Assembly: GCF_018881925.1 (NCBI RefSeq) | Contig: NZ_JACVPL010000004.1 | Span: 62,001-126,000, forward strand | Source: Polynucleobacter sp. Latsch14-2 | Lineage (GTDB): Bacteria > Pseudomonadota > Gammaproteobacteria > Burkholderiales > Burkholderiaceae | DNA: 64,000 nt | Direction: 5' to 3' | Shown here: positions 47,910-57,100 of the stretch, piece after piece | Numbering within the stretch: the first letter of the stretch is position 1 | Layout: each line of letters opens with the position of its first letter | Notes under the pieces: generated by a model | Database searches by the model: none | Told to the model about the DNA's origin: nothing | Seen by the model: only the letters and a program-made list of their open reading frames with translations | Made by a program: the position numbers and the translations under genes

Positions 47910-48587
47910 TTAAGAAACATTAGGAGAGCTCATAAAGCCTTTACGCGCTACTTCAAAGGCGTGTTGGGTTTGATCTAATTCTTGAGTAATCAGCTTGCCA
48001 ATACCAGCGCCTGAATCCTCAGGCTGACCTAACTTCACCACGTCCATGGTGGCATCCAATGGAGCTGGAGTTAAAATTGCTGGTGGTAAATCTCGCAACA
48101 AACTTCCCATATTCTGCGGATAGGACGTCTCTTGATTAACTTCAGAAGCTTTTACTGCCGAACTAGCAGGCTGGGACTTTGCCTTTGACAAAGGACTTTG
48201 CATTGCTTTAACGAGCCATTGCCCTAAGAATAGGCAGGTGAATACCCCTGCTAATAGCAAGATCCAAAAATGAAATCGATCCTCTAGCTGGTCAATACTC
48301 GCATTGGTATTTTTCTTAAAGTCGTCTAAATTGATCTTGAGACCACTGATTTTTTCATTGGTTGAAGTTAATTGTGATTTCATGGCAGCAGCTTGTTCAT
48401 GCTGTACTGCGCTTTGCTTTACCAGTGATGTTTTTAATTGCGATATTTGGCCTTGCACTTTTGCTAGGTCCTGAGCGGTTACTTCGTTTTGACCTTGAGC
48501 ACTATCCTGTGCGAACGCACTCATGCAGAACATGGCTATAGTCACACACCCCACTATGAAGTGAGTATGAGATTGTCCAAAAATCAT
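47910..48587 (-). CDS. Coiled-coil membrane protein with signal sequence, 225 aa
   Basis: A signal peptide (FIVGCVTIAMFCMSAFAQ) is followed by a periplasmic coiled coil of about 80 residues (DLAKVQGQISQLKTSLVKQSAVQHEQAAAMKSQLTSTNEKISGLKINLDDFKK), one membrane helix (FWILLLAGVFTCLFLGQWLV) and a cytoplasmic tail of about 100 residues rich in Pro and Ser. So it spans the inner membrane with the coiled coil outside. It overlaps the bactofilin by 4 bp and precedes the adhesin by 12 bp. It could link the cytoplasmic bactofilin to periplasmic export steps. Not recognised as a known family. Confidence 0.8.
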   Translation of the reverse strand: MIFGQSHTHFIVGCVTIAMFCMSAFAQDSAQGQNEVTAQDLAKVQGQISQLKTSLVKQSAVQHEQAAAMKSQLTSTNEKISGLKINLDDFKKNTNASIDQLEDRFHFWILLLAGVFTCLFLGQWLVKAMQSPLSKAKSQPASSAVKASEVNQETSYPQNMGSLLRDLPPAILTPAPLDATMDVVKLGQPEDSGAGIGKLITQELDQTQHAFEVARKGFMSSPNVS

Positions 48588-49393
48588 TTTTTCTCTGGGG
48601 GAAGAGTAAATGAAACTATTTCATCGCCGACTTCAATGCCAATACGCACAGTCTGTCCACGCGCAACCAAATCATCCAAAGCAGATCTTTGAAGAACTAA
48701 TTGAAAACGCTCTTGATCGACAAACATCCAAGAAGGCAAAGGACCGCCGTTGGCAAGGCCCGCCTTTAACGCACCTGCCACAGGATATTTGCGTAGCTCT
48801 TGAATCAGGTTTTCTGGGAAATCTACAGTAATCGTTTGAGTTGCTACGGCTGGGGATATGTTTGCGCGATGTTTACGCTCGATTTGACCAGTAACATCAC
48901 TGCCTGATTCCATTGCTAGATTGCCGTAATGTATTGATCCATCTACTACAGCACCATTACGCACAATCACTGATACACCAACTACAGAGCCAGTAATATT
49001 TCCAAAAGTATCTAATTGATTGGCGGAAATAGCACCAACTAATGCGCCCTCTTTTTCAACTTTGAGGTTATTTGATTTCAAAGCACCATGAATTGAACCT
49101 GAAACCAGGCAAGTGCCCTTGCTAACTAATTCTTTATTGCCCTGTATCACGGCGCCTTCACGCACAATGACATCTTCACCATTAAAGCTGCCATCAAGCT
49201 TGCCTGCAATATCTAGCTGGGCGCACTCAATAACGCCAAACACTTGACCAGATGGGGTGATCTTGACAGTTTCAGCGCTGATAGAACCCTTTACTGTTCC
49301 GCCCAGCAAAATTGTTCCCGCTCCACGGACATCGCCATCAATCATAAAACCAGATCCCAGAACCAGGACATCACTCTCAGCATTTGTTGACAT
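48584..49393 (-). CDS. Bactofilin-like polymer-forming protein, duplicated domain
   Basis: A 269-aa protein with two bactofilin (DUF583) repeats: GSGFMIDGDVRGAGTILLGGTVKGSISAETVKITPSGQVFGVI..LDIAGKLDGSF, then GTCLVSGSIHGALKSNNLKVEKEGALVGAISANQLDTFGNITGSVVG. The short-period Gly pattern predicts a right-handed beta-helix that polymerises. A C-terminal tail of about 100 residues (LIQELRKYPVAGALKAGLANGG...) is unusual for bactofilins. It is inside the adhesin operon, 12 bp after the transporter gene, so it may position the export machinery. Confidence 0.82.
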   Translation of the reverse strand: MSTNAESDVLVLGSGFMIDGDVRGAGTILLGGTVKGSISAETVKITPSGQVFGVIECAQLDIAGKLDGSFNGEDVIVREGAVIQGNKELVSKGTCLVSGSIHGALKSNNLKVEKEGALVGAISANQLDTFGNITGSVVGVSVIVRNGAVVDGSIHYGNLAMESGSDVTGQIERKHRANISPAVATQTITVDFPENLIQELRKYPVAGALKAGLANGGPLPSWMFVDQERFQLVLQRSALDDLVARGQTVRIGIEVGDEIVSFTLPPEKK

Positions 49394-49405
49394 TAGATGT
49401 TCCAG

Positions 49406-51103
49406 TTAGAAAGGAATTGAACCCATAAACCAGAAGCGATTTTGGCTATTGCCGCCGTTCTGACTCAGATAATTAGTTGTACTTTGTGAAAGAGCGCCGG
49501 TACGCTGCGCCCAGACTGCCTTCAGGTTTGAGCCGTATGGGCCAAGCCAAGTCAGACTCAATCCATAACCTTGTAAAACATAATTGTTACTTACAGTATT
49601 AATCGCGGGATTGAACTTCCAGGTCTGCACATTAGCAATGTCATAAAAAGCAGCTAATTGGGTTTGATAAGGTAAGTTTTGACGCAGTTCAAAAGTAGTG
49701 AGATTGCCCTGACTTGCTGCACCTTCACCAGTAGCATAGGCACGTACACCAAGCGGACCTCCAAGATAAAGCTGCTCAGAGCTATCCATGTTTTTAGTTG
49801 CTAACTGACCAGAAACGGCGAGGTAGGCAGATGTGCTGTTAGTGATGGATTGGGTACGATTTAATCCATAACGAACTTTGGCAAAGTCTCCAGCTACACC
49901 ATAGTAGCCGTTATAGACCCCCAAAGGATTTCGGTTTACATTACCACCCGACAAAATCACTGATCCAACGTTTAAGCCGCCACCAAAAAAGTTATCAAGA
50001 GAATTGCCAGTTAAGCCTGCTTGAGTAACGTTGGTGTTGTAAGTTTGCTCTGTATTGAGACCGGCAATTGTCCAGTTTTTAAACTGGCTGTAGTTCCAAT
50101 ACCCTACTGCAATTAAATTAGTTGCGCGGCTTCGAATAATGGGATAACTAGCCTCGACTCCGCCAGTATTTGCGGTACCGTTCGCGTACAAGCTGGAAAA
50201 GCTTTGATTAATAACGCGGTAGTTCATAGAGCTACCATTAATACCAACCCGCAAGCCACTATCTCCAACCGGGGCCGTATATCCTAAACGACCATAGGTA
50301 CTACCTTCGGTGTACAAACCATAAACTGAAACCTGATCGCCAATACCCATAGGGCCATTTAAATTGATTTGCGCGGTTCCACGAACTTGGCCAGTACCCT
50401 GACTGCCATAGTTATCAACAGCAACCTGGCCATTGAATAAAGGCTTATCAGTTACGGTGACCAATAGATTGACTTCACCAGGCTTAGTGCCCTCTTGGAT
50501 AGATCCAACTACATTCACATCAGGCAGATCATTCAGGGTGAGTAGCGCACGATCGAGCTCCTCCAATGAAAGCTCACTTGCTTTTGGAATGCGGCCATAA
50601 ACCCAATCTTCAACCCGTTGATTGCTAACACGCTTACTTTGATTATCAATCTTGATGCCGCCCAATTTAGCCTCAACAATGCGAATCGTTATGGTGCCAC
50701 CAGTAATGTCTTGTTGAGGCAGCATTGCCCGTACGAGCCAGCCCTTTTCTTGATAGAAGCGGCTAATGACATCGGTAGCTTGCTTTAAGTTATCAAACGT
50801 AATGGATTTATTTAAAAAGCCAGAAACCAGTGATTGAAGCTCTTCATTAGAAATTTTATTGTTACCAGTAAATACAAACTGCTTAACCACAAAAGTAACT
50901 TGGCCAGCTTTTGGTGGAATGAGGTCTGGCTTTAGCGGTGAAACCTCTCGCGTAGCCTGTGGCACATCGATTGCGGGTGGTGCTAGTTGTTGAATCTCTT
51001 GCAGGACTTGTCCAGCTGAAGTTTGGGCAAGTGAAATCCTAGCAATGCCACTTAGCGTAAATGCTATGCAAGCGGATAAAAGCAGTTGAGATAAGCGGGA
51101 CAT
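49406..51103 (-). CDS. TpsB/FhaC-type outer membrane transporter for the adhesin
   Basis: A 565-aa protein with signal peptide (LLLSACIAFTLSGIARISLAQ), a helix-linker region, two POTRA domains (FVVKQFVFTGNNKISNEELQSLVSGFLNKSI and IRIVEAKLGGIKIDNQSKRVSNQRVEDWVYGRIP) and a 16-stranded barrel ending IPF. The pore-loop motif reads GVRAYATGEG (usual VRGY). TpsB proteins recognise the TPS domain of one partner and thread it through the outer membrane. It is the second gene of the operon. Confidence 0.95.
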   Translation of the reverse strand: MSRLSQLLLSACIAFTLSGIARISLAQTSAGQVLQEIQQLAPPAIDVPQATREVSPLKPDLIPPKAGQVTFVVKQFVFTGNNKISNEELQSLVSGFLNKSITFDNLKQATDVISRFYQEKGWLVRAMLPQQDITGGTITIRIVEAKLGGIKIDNQSKRVSNQRVEDWVYGRIPKASELSLEELDRALLTLNDLPDVNVVGSIQEGTKPGEVNLLVTVTDKPLFNGQVAVDNYGSQGTGQVRGTAQINLNGPMGIGDQVSVYGLYTEGSTYGRLGYTAPVGDSGLRVGINGSSMNYRVINQSFSSLYANGTANTGGVEASYPIIRSRATNLIAVGYWNYSQFKNWTIAGLNTEQTYNTNVTQAGLTGNSLDNFFGGGLNVGSVILSGGNVNRNPLGVYNGYYGVAGDFAKVRYGLNRTQSITNSTSAYLAVSGQLATKNMDSSEQLYLGGPLGVRAYATGEGAASQGNLTTFELRQNLPYQTQLAAFYDIANVQTWKFNPAINTVSNNYVLQGYGLSLTWLGPYGSNLKAVWAQRTGALSQSTTNYLSQNGGNSQNRFWFMGSIPF

Positions 51104-51106
51104 ATA

Positions 51107-51442
51107 TTAGAAACCGACCGTAAATGCTGCTATTACAGTCGTGGAGGCTTTAGCTTGATATGCATCTTGATGATAGATACCAGTTACACTTAAACGCTGA
51201 TTCCTCTCAACATCATAGCTCGCGGCTAGTTTGGCCGTCGGACGAGTATTAATAGGGTTAGGGTGATGAGTCACCTGAGCAACCGGGGGAATCGAAGCGT
51301 TGATTGCGCTGTAAGAGCCATTGCTTATGCTCGTATCAGTCTCTGTACCAGTACTAGAAAGCAATATGCTACGTGAAATATCTTTGTGCGATGTACCAAC
51401 ACCAGCAAAAGCAGTTGTTGCATTGGTATTGATTGATTTCAT
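51107..51442 (-). CDS. Small protein with outer-membrane-like C-terminus, 111 aa
   Basis: No signal peptide is visible. Its C-terminal half alternates polar and hydrophobic residues (RPTAKLAASYDVERNQRLSVTGIYHQDAYQAKASTTVIAAFTVGF) and ends in Phe, as the final strands of beta-barrel proteins do. The N-terminal half is Ser/Thr/Asn-rich. It is the first gene of the operon and ends 3 bp before tpsB. It has no obvious ribosome site. It could be a remnant of an outer membrane protein or a small accessory. Confidence 0.65.
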   Translation of the reverse strand: MKSINTNATTAFAGVGTSHKDISRSILLSSTGTETDTSISNGSYSAINASIPPVAQVTHHPNPINTRPTAKLAASYDVERNQRLSVTGIYHQDAYQAKASTTVIAAFTVGF

Positions 51443-51706
51443 GTTTTTTTAATTAGGTGAAATTTTAATAAGCCATATTCTCCCCAATTCAGCGCAATAA
51501 AAATACACACTAAAGTACTATGTACTAAGGTATGTAGCTCTGGATACCCTATGAAATAGAGCGCTCCTTACAAGTTAATATGCATAAAATTAGAGCTAAT
51601 TCAAAAAACCCGCCCTTGAATGTGTAGCTCTAGTTATACCCATAGAACGAAATGAACACTTTGCCAACTAAATTAAAAATAAGCGCTAAAAAAGGGGGAT
51701 GTTCAT
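51443..51706. promoter_or_regulatory. Divergent regulatory region between the adhesin operon and the two-component genes
   Basis: 264 bp. Two near-direct repeats occur: TATGTAGCTCTGGATACC at 51531-51548 (continuing CTATGAA) and TGTGTAGCTCTAGTTATACC at 51621-51640 (continuing CATAGAA), about 90 bp apart. A palindrome AGTAC-tat-GTACT is at 51514-51526. These are candidate response-regulator sites. The histidine kinase gene has a good ribosome site (AAGGGGG before ATG at 51707). Confidence 0.6.
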
Positions 51707-53143
51707 ATGCAACCTATTAGCGTACTGATCATCATCTATAGCTTCATTACTGTTGGTACAGCAGCAACCATTTACTTCACATTTAGAGGGAAGTTTGATA
51801 CTTCTGCAATGCTCTTCCTTGCGGTAGAAGTATTAATGCTCGGAGTTGTCGGTCTTAATTTTCTAGCCAGACAAGATCCAAGTTACGCTGTGCCATGGCT
51901 ATTTTTTCTATCCAATTTTCTAGTCATCACTTCTGAAATTGTGCTGATTTTTAGCATCTATGGACTTGATCGAAAGGTGAAATTTACAAAGCTGTATCTT
52001 TTAATTTTCCTCAGTGCAATTTATTGCATCTTTATGGAATATGCCCGAGTTCATTTAGGCGCCACTTCACCAATCGCATTTCAGTGTAGTCTCTCAGCTT
52101 TGCTTGCGTTCATTGCAGCTTATGTTTGCAGAACAAGCATTGATTTGGACTTGAAAGGAAACCAATTTCTGAAATTGATTTCCTATTTGCAAATTGGGGT
52201 GGGTTTTATATCCTTGATACGCTTTATCAGCTTTTTTACCTCTGACCCTATTGCACCTAGAAATCCCAATGTCACAAATCCAATTGTTATATTTTTTGCC
52301 ATCTACTTAACATTAAATGTATTTCGCTTCATTACCTACCAGTCACTAAGGATAAGTTGGATTAGCAAAGGCACTACGGGCATTAATTTTTTAAATAAGA
52401 ATCTCTATAACTTAATCAATGAAAAAGAACAATTGCTACAAAATCTTATTAACTCCAATCGAATGATCGGTGTTAGCGCTCTTGCATCTTCACTCTCGCA
52501 TGAGCTAAGTCAGCCGCTAACAAGCATCGCCCTCCAAACAGAGGCCATAAAAAGAGGTCTTGTTAACTCATCTGAGAATACGAAGTCTATAAGATCACTC
52601 GATAACATCGGCTCTCAAATCAACAGGCTATCTGTTTTAGTCAAAAACTTAAGGCAACTTTTCAAATCTCAGAATAGCCAATTAGCTTCTGTTGATCTGG
52701 CCAGTATTACTGAAGAGCTTATTGAAATCCTAAATTTTAATCTTCAATCTCCAAAAATTACCTTAACGAAAAATTATCAATCGCATCCAATTGTTGATGC
52801 AGATCCAATTCAGATTCAGCAAGTACTAATTAATCTCTTGAATAATTCTATTGAATCGATTTCTGAAGCTAACTTACCCAATAAAGAAATCACCATTTCT
52901 ATATGGCAAGATGATAAAAATGCGATGGTATCTATTCAAGATACGGGTATCGGCATAAGGGGTGAGCTCTTACCAATCATTTTTGAGCTCTATAAATCCT
53001 CAAAAGCATCTGGACTTGGAATTGGCTTGTGGCTCTCTAAAACCATCATAGATAAACATAAGGGTACTATTGCTGCATCGAACAACTCCGGTGGAGGTGC
53101 AAATTTCACTATTGCCATCCCCTTATCCCAAGTTAAATCATGA
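51707..53143 (+). CDS. 7TM histidine kinase
   Basis: A 478-aa kinase. The first about 220 residues contain seven hydrophobic segments with short loops (IIIYSFITVGTAATIYF ... IFFAIYLTLNVFRFITY), a membrane-embedded sensor with no large periplasmic domain. A linker leads to the H-box SSLSHELSQPLTSIALQ (His about 265), N-box QVLINLLNNSIESI, and G-boxes DTGIGI and GLGIGLWLSK. It probably senses a membrane or small hydrophobic signal. Its stop overlaps the response-regulator start by 4 bp. Confidence 0.92.
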   Translation: MQPISVLIIIYSFITVGTAATIYFTFRGKFDTSAMLFLAVEVLMLGVVGLNFLARQDPSYAVPWLFFLSNFLVITSEIVLIFSIYGLDRKVKFTKLYLLIFLSAIYCIFMEYARVHLGATSPIAFQCSLSALLAFIAAYVCRTSIDLDLKGNQFLKLISYLQIGVGFISLIRFISFFTSDPIAPRNPNVTNPIVIFFAIYLTLNVFRFITYQSLRISWISKGTTGINFLNKNLYNLINEKEQLLQNLINSNRMIGVSALASSLSHELSQPLTSIALQTEAIKRGLVNSSENTKSIRSLDNIGSQINRLSVLVKNLRQLFKSQNSQLASVDLASITEELIEILNFNLQSPKITLTKNYQSHPIVDADPIQIQQVLINLLNNSIESISEANLPNKEITISIWQDDKNAMVSIQDTGIGIRGELLPIIFELYKSSKASGLGIGLWLSKTIIDKHKGTIAASNNSGGGANFTIAIPLSQVKS

Positions 53144-53808
53144 AAAATTGCAGAGTTTTAGTTGTTGATGACGACAAAGAGGTAAGACGTGGTTTATTTG
53201 AATGGCTCTCTTATGATTATGAAGTGCAATGCTTTGATTCAGCTAAGTCAATATTGGCAGCAATAAACCAACTCGAGTTTGAAAATGGCCCTCCAACTTG
53301 TATTTTGCTTGATTTGCAAATGCCAGATATGAATGGCATGGAGCTATTGAGTCAACTTCAGCTGATGAAGGTTATCCACCCCATTATTTTTATGAGCGGC
53401 AATGCAAACCAAGCTGACATAATTGAAGCCTGGCATGGGGGCGCTGTTGACTTTGTTCTGAAACCATTTAGCGCTGCACAAATTAGCTCAACACTTAAAT
53501 CCCTATTCACCGAAATAGCAGAAATAAAGGATGAAGATTCATCAGGCTCTTCGGTAGGCAAAAATACTGATACCCCACCCCCCATTACCAGTAGAGAAGC
53601 GCAAGTCTTACTTTTACTTGGAAAAGGACATAAGCAAGCGGAAGTGGCGCATATGTTGGGCATATCTTTAAGCACCGTAAAGATGTACAGGAATTTCTTA
53701 AAAAATAAACTTAATCTCAACACTCTGGTTGAACTAGCATTATTTTGTGATGAGCATCGCCAATCAATTTCTGCTTTAGTCAGTACTAAAACTGGTCATC
53801 AGGATTAA
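53140..53808 (+). CDS. LuxR/FixJ-type response regulator
   Basis: A 222-aa regulator: receiver with acidic pair VVDDDKEV, phospho-acceptor Asp about 58 in LLDLQMPDMNG, Ser in FMSGNA and Lys in FVLKPFSA. It is joined by a Ser/Asp-rich linker to a LuxR HTH (ITSREAQVLLLLGKGHKQAEVAHMLGISLSTVKMYRNFLKNKLN). It is the cognate partner of the kinase and probably activates or represses the divergent adhesin operon. Confidence 0.94.
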   Translation: MKNCRVLVVDDDKEVRRGLFEWLSYDYEVQCFDSAKSILAAINQLEFENGPPTCILLDLQMPDMNGMELLSQLQLMKVIHPIIFMSGNANQADIIEAWHGGAVDFVLKPFSAAQISSTLKSLFTEIAEIKDEDSSGSSVGKNTDTPPPITSREAQVLLLLGKGHKQAEVAHMLGISLSTVKMYRNFLKNKLNLNTLVELALFCDEHRQSISALVSTKTGHQD

Positions 53809-54173
53809 GGTCACCTATTGGCCGGACTCGGCCGGTCAATCCCCTAAAAATAGCCTCTTTAGAGTGTCTGCAATGGTTTGAAAAGGAGTCGCCGAATATG
53901 AGTTACGCCCTTCTTTTGGATCGCAATGGCCGGCCCCTTTAAATAATTACAAGTGGTTCCTTTGACCGCAATGTGTAAATAGGCCTTAAAGCTGTTTTAA
54001 CAATAAGCAAATACACACAATTGATGGGGCATGCCGAGCATCAATACATTAGTCATATCAACAATAATGAAAATTATTTAGGCGAGTGAGTCTTTGGGGG
54101 CATCAATCATATAAATGGGATGCCTGATTTTTCTCATCAGAATTCCATATGCTCAAAGGATTTCAAATGTCTA
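53809..54173. other. Gene-free stretch with a hairpin after the response regulator
   Basis: 365 bp between the response-regulator stop and the stop of the giant recombinase gene on the opposite strand. An 8-bp hairpin, TTGGCCGG-actcgg-CCGGTCAA (53818-53839), lies 10 bp after the regulator stop, without a U-run. The following sequence (GAGTGTCTGCAATGG, GCAATGGCCGGCCCC) resembles decayed non-coding debris. No credible gene. Confidence 0.55.
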
Positions 54174-57100
54174 CTATTCCAATAGCAAAGATGGCCCAAC
54201 TACTGAAATCATTGCCAGCACAAATCTAACCCCATACAAAGCAGTTACTTTTGTATATTTCTCCTTGGGATTAGTGATGGCACTCAACTTCAGATCGATC
54301 TGAACTCGCCCTCGAGCAGCCTCTAAAGTCGTTACTCCAGAATCAGTAATCTGCTCGCAATTTAAACCTTTTTTCCAATAGGCAATTTGAATTTTTTGAG
54401 AAGAGCTATTGGCGACCTTGGTGCTGTCATGATTAATCACGACCGCCTGCGACATTCCCATTTCATTAATAAACCAAAGCCATTTTTTAGCATCTGCAAG
54501 GGAGCTTGTTTGAACAGATAAATAAGATCCGGAATCTGCGATTTCAGGATATTTATCGAGAAAATCACGAACGTGTTTTTGAGTTGTGAGATCTCTGACG
54601 GAACCCTCCGTTCGCTTACTGTAGAGAGCACTTAATACTTGAAATGTCTTTTTTGCAAAGGAGATGTGGGCATCCCCCGCAAGTAAATCAATCTCCCCCC
54701 GTGGCAATTGGGAGCCCTTCGTTGAAGCCGGATTTAGATTAAATAAAGTAGCAGGCAATGTTTTTTGTTTAGAAAACCATTTTTCTAGATCTGCTTTTGA
54801 CAAACCAAATTCAAACGCAACCTGATCAAACCTTTGATCATTAACCGCAGAGGCGCTAGTCAATGAATTCAATGCATTGGCAATATGTTGCAACCTCTCC
54901 AAGCCCCCTTTTGGTGAAATGACGGGAGTTGGAACTTGATAATCAATACCGAGCGTTTCGACGACCTTAACAGCGTGGCTTCCCTTTAATACGGCGCGGT
55001 CAGTTATACGGTCAAGCAGTTCACCGTTTATATACTGCGAATTCTCATACTTCTCAATTTTTTTTGATAGGAGGACAAGGTGTGACTCTGAGTAGCTGCT
55101 CAAAGCTTGTAGAGCTTTATCACTAAGTTTTGGAGCGATGCGGTAGACCATTCTGCCCAAAATAAAATCTGATAAATGGATATAGGAACCCAAAGTAATA
55201 ATTAGATCGGTATGCCCCATCAATAAGCTAACTTGTAACATCGATCGGCGATTAGTCTGGGCATCGCCAAGCATTCCACGACGCAGATCTTTTAGTATAA
55301 ATGGCGTAAAGCGCTTCTTATTATGCTTTGCAGGCATAAACCATTTTGGCAGATAATTTCTCTCTAGCGGTTGATCAGCTAACCACATTTCAAATGCTAG
55401 GCGAGTGGCAAAACTGTGGCGCAGATGATGAAAGCGCAAAGTTTCATCATCTGCCATCTTTTGCAATGCATTGGTAATTAAATCTAAACGTTGATCCTTA
55501 GGATTGGCTTTGCCCTCTTTTACGAAATCGGGAAATAAATACGCACCTAAGTTACCAGCCTCCTCTTTAATTCTAGTGGAATACCATTTCAAGAGCCTCG
55601 TAAGCACCCCCTCAGGAGCCAAAATAGTTAGCGGTATTAGTCGATGTCCTGCTTTTGTCTTTAGATTTCTGAGTGCATTATCAGCAACCTCAAGCCAGGC
55701 ATCAGGGAGAGACCCTTTATCCAAATCTTTAGCAACAACTTCAAGATCACCTAGTGTTAACCCAACAACCTCTGATCGTCGCAGACCACCAAAAAATCCT
55801 AGTTCGGCAATCTTTGCAAGTTGCTCAGCAACCCTTTTGCCAACTCTTTTTTTGGCATCACTATTAAGAAACTTCATCGTCCTATAAAAAGTATCGACGC
55901 TCACTATATTGGCATCGACCATGCCTTGACTTGCTCCCGATACATTGAAGATGCCACTCTCATCAATTTCGGCTACTTTATATTTTTCGACTAAATACTC
56001 ATGAAGCGATTTCAAGGAATGCGCTACCGTTCGGCGTGCACCTATCGATGGAGTGTTATCAAGTGCGTTTCTGTAGATTTCAATGTAGGCAGTCTCGCTT
56101 CCCAGTTGAGTTAAATCCATTTCCCCCAACTGTCCAACCAAGCGACCTCCAATACAGTTAAGATTTTTGTAAATAGTATGTTTACTCAAGGGATGTCGCC
56201 CCCTTACTTTTTTAAGAACGTGCTCTGATAGCCATTCCCCGAGCAGACTAACGCTAGGCAATCGATTGAGCGCATCTTCTTTTTGCCAGCGACCCACCCG
56301 TTTTAGTAGGTCACCCTCATTGGCCAGAATTGCCGCGCCTAGACTCCTTAACTGCAAAGGCCAGGTGGCTTTGTCCTGCACATCATTTTCTTCGGGGTCC
56401 CCATGCTCCTCTCGGGGTCGGCGCTCCGGCCCGAGTGACGGACGCTTGGTGAGTATTTCCACCATTTCAGTCGGGGCATTATTGAAACGATGCCAAGACC
56501 AGTCTGGCAGGGAAACGCTAGAAAAATCATTGTTGGCGTAGCTGACTAGCCAAGGAGGAAGGTGTAAATGAAGGCGGGTTTTGAGTCCCAGTAAAATCTT
56601 GCCGATTGTTGTTGGCAATAGCAGCTGAAAACCTCTTTCCTTTGCGTAAGCCAAAATTAAAAAATAAATCTGCTCTGACTGCCTTCTCCCAAGATGTGAT
56701 ATTTCAATCAAAGAGGCTGGCCTCATGTTTGCCAACAGTAAACGAGTAAGCGGATCAGGAAACCAGCGCCTAGGGACTATCGGTCCCGAGTCTTTTTTGC
56801 CATCACCTGGCAATAAGACCAGCCAACGCAAATCGGACTCTGCCGTTAATAAAGACCCTGGCAAAGCCTTTAGAAAACTCGTCTGAATTAAAGCCCCATT
56901 AATCATCGCCGAGAGTATGACCCTACCCCACTGCGCATGAAGATGTAATTCTGAATTATCTTCAAGCGATTGATGAAAAGCGGTTATGAAGGGATGTACT
57001 TTTGCTAAGTGCTCCATATTCTTATGAATAAATGGCGATGCAGGATCATCGAACATTGGAATGGGAAGATACGGAATAGCCATATCAAACCGCTCAGAAT

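Noticed and set aside
54115-54303. 62-codon plus-strand frame overlapping the end of the 1094-aa gene
   Set aside because: It is antisense to a convincing coding sequence and shows no family features or clear ribosome site.
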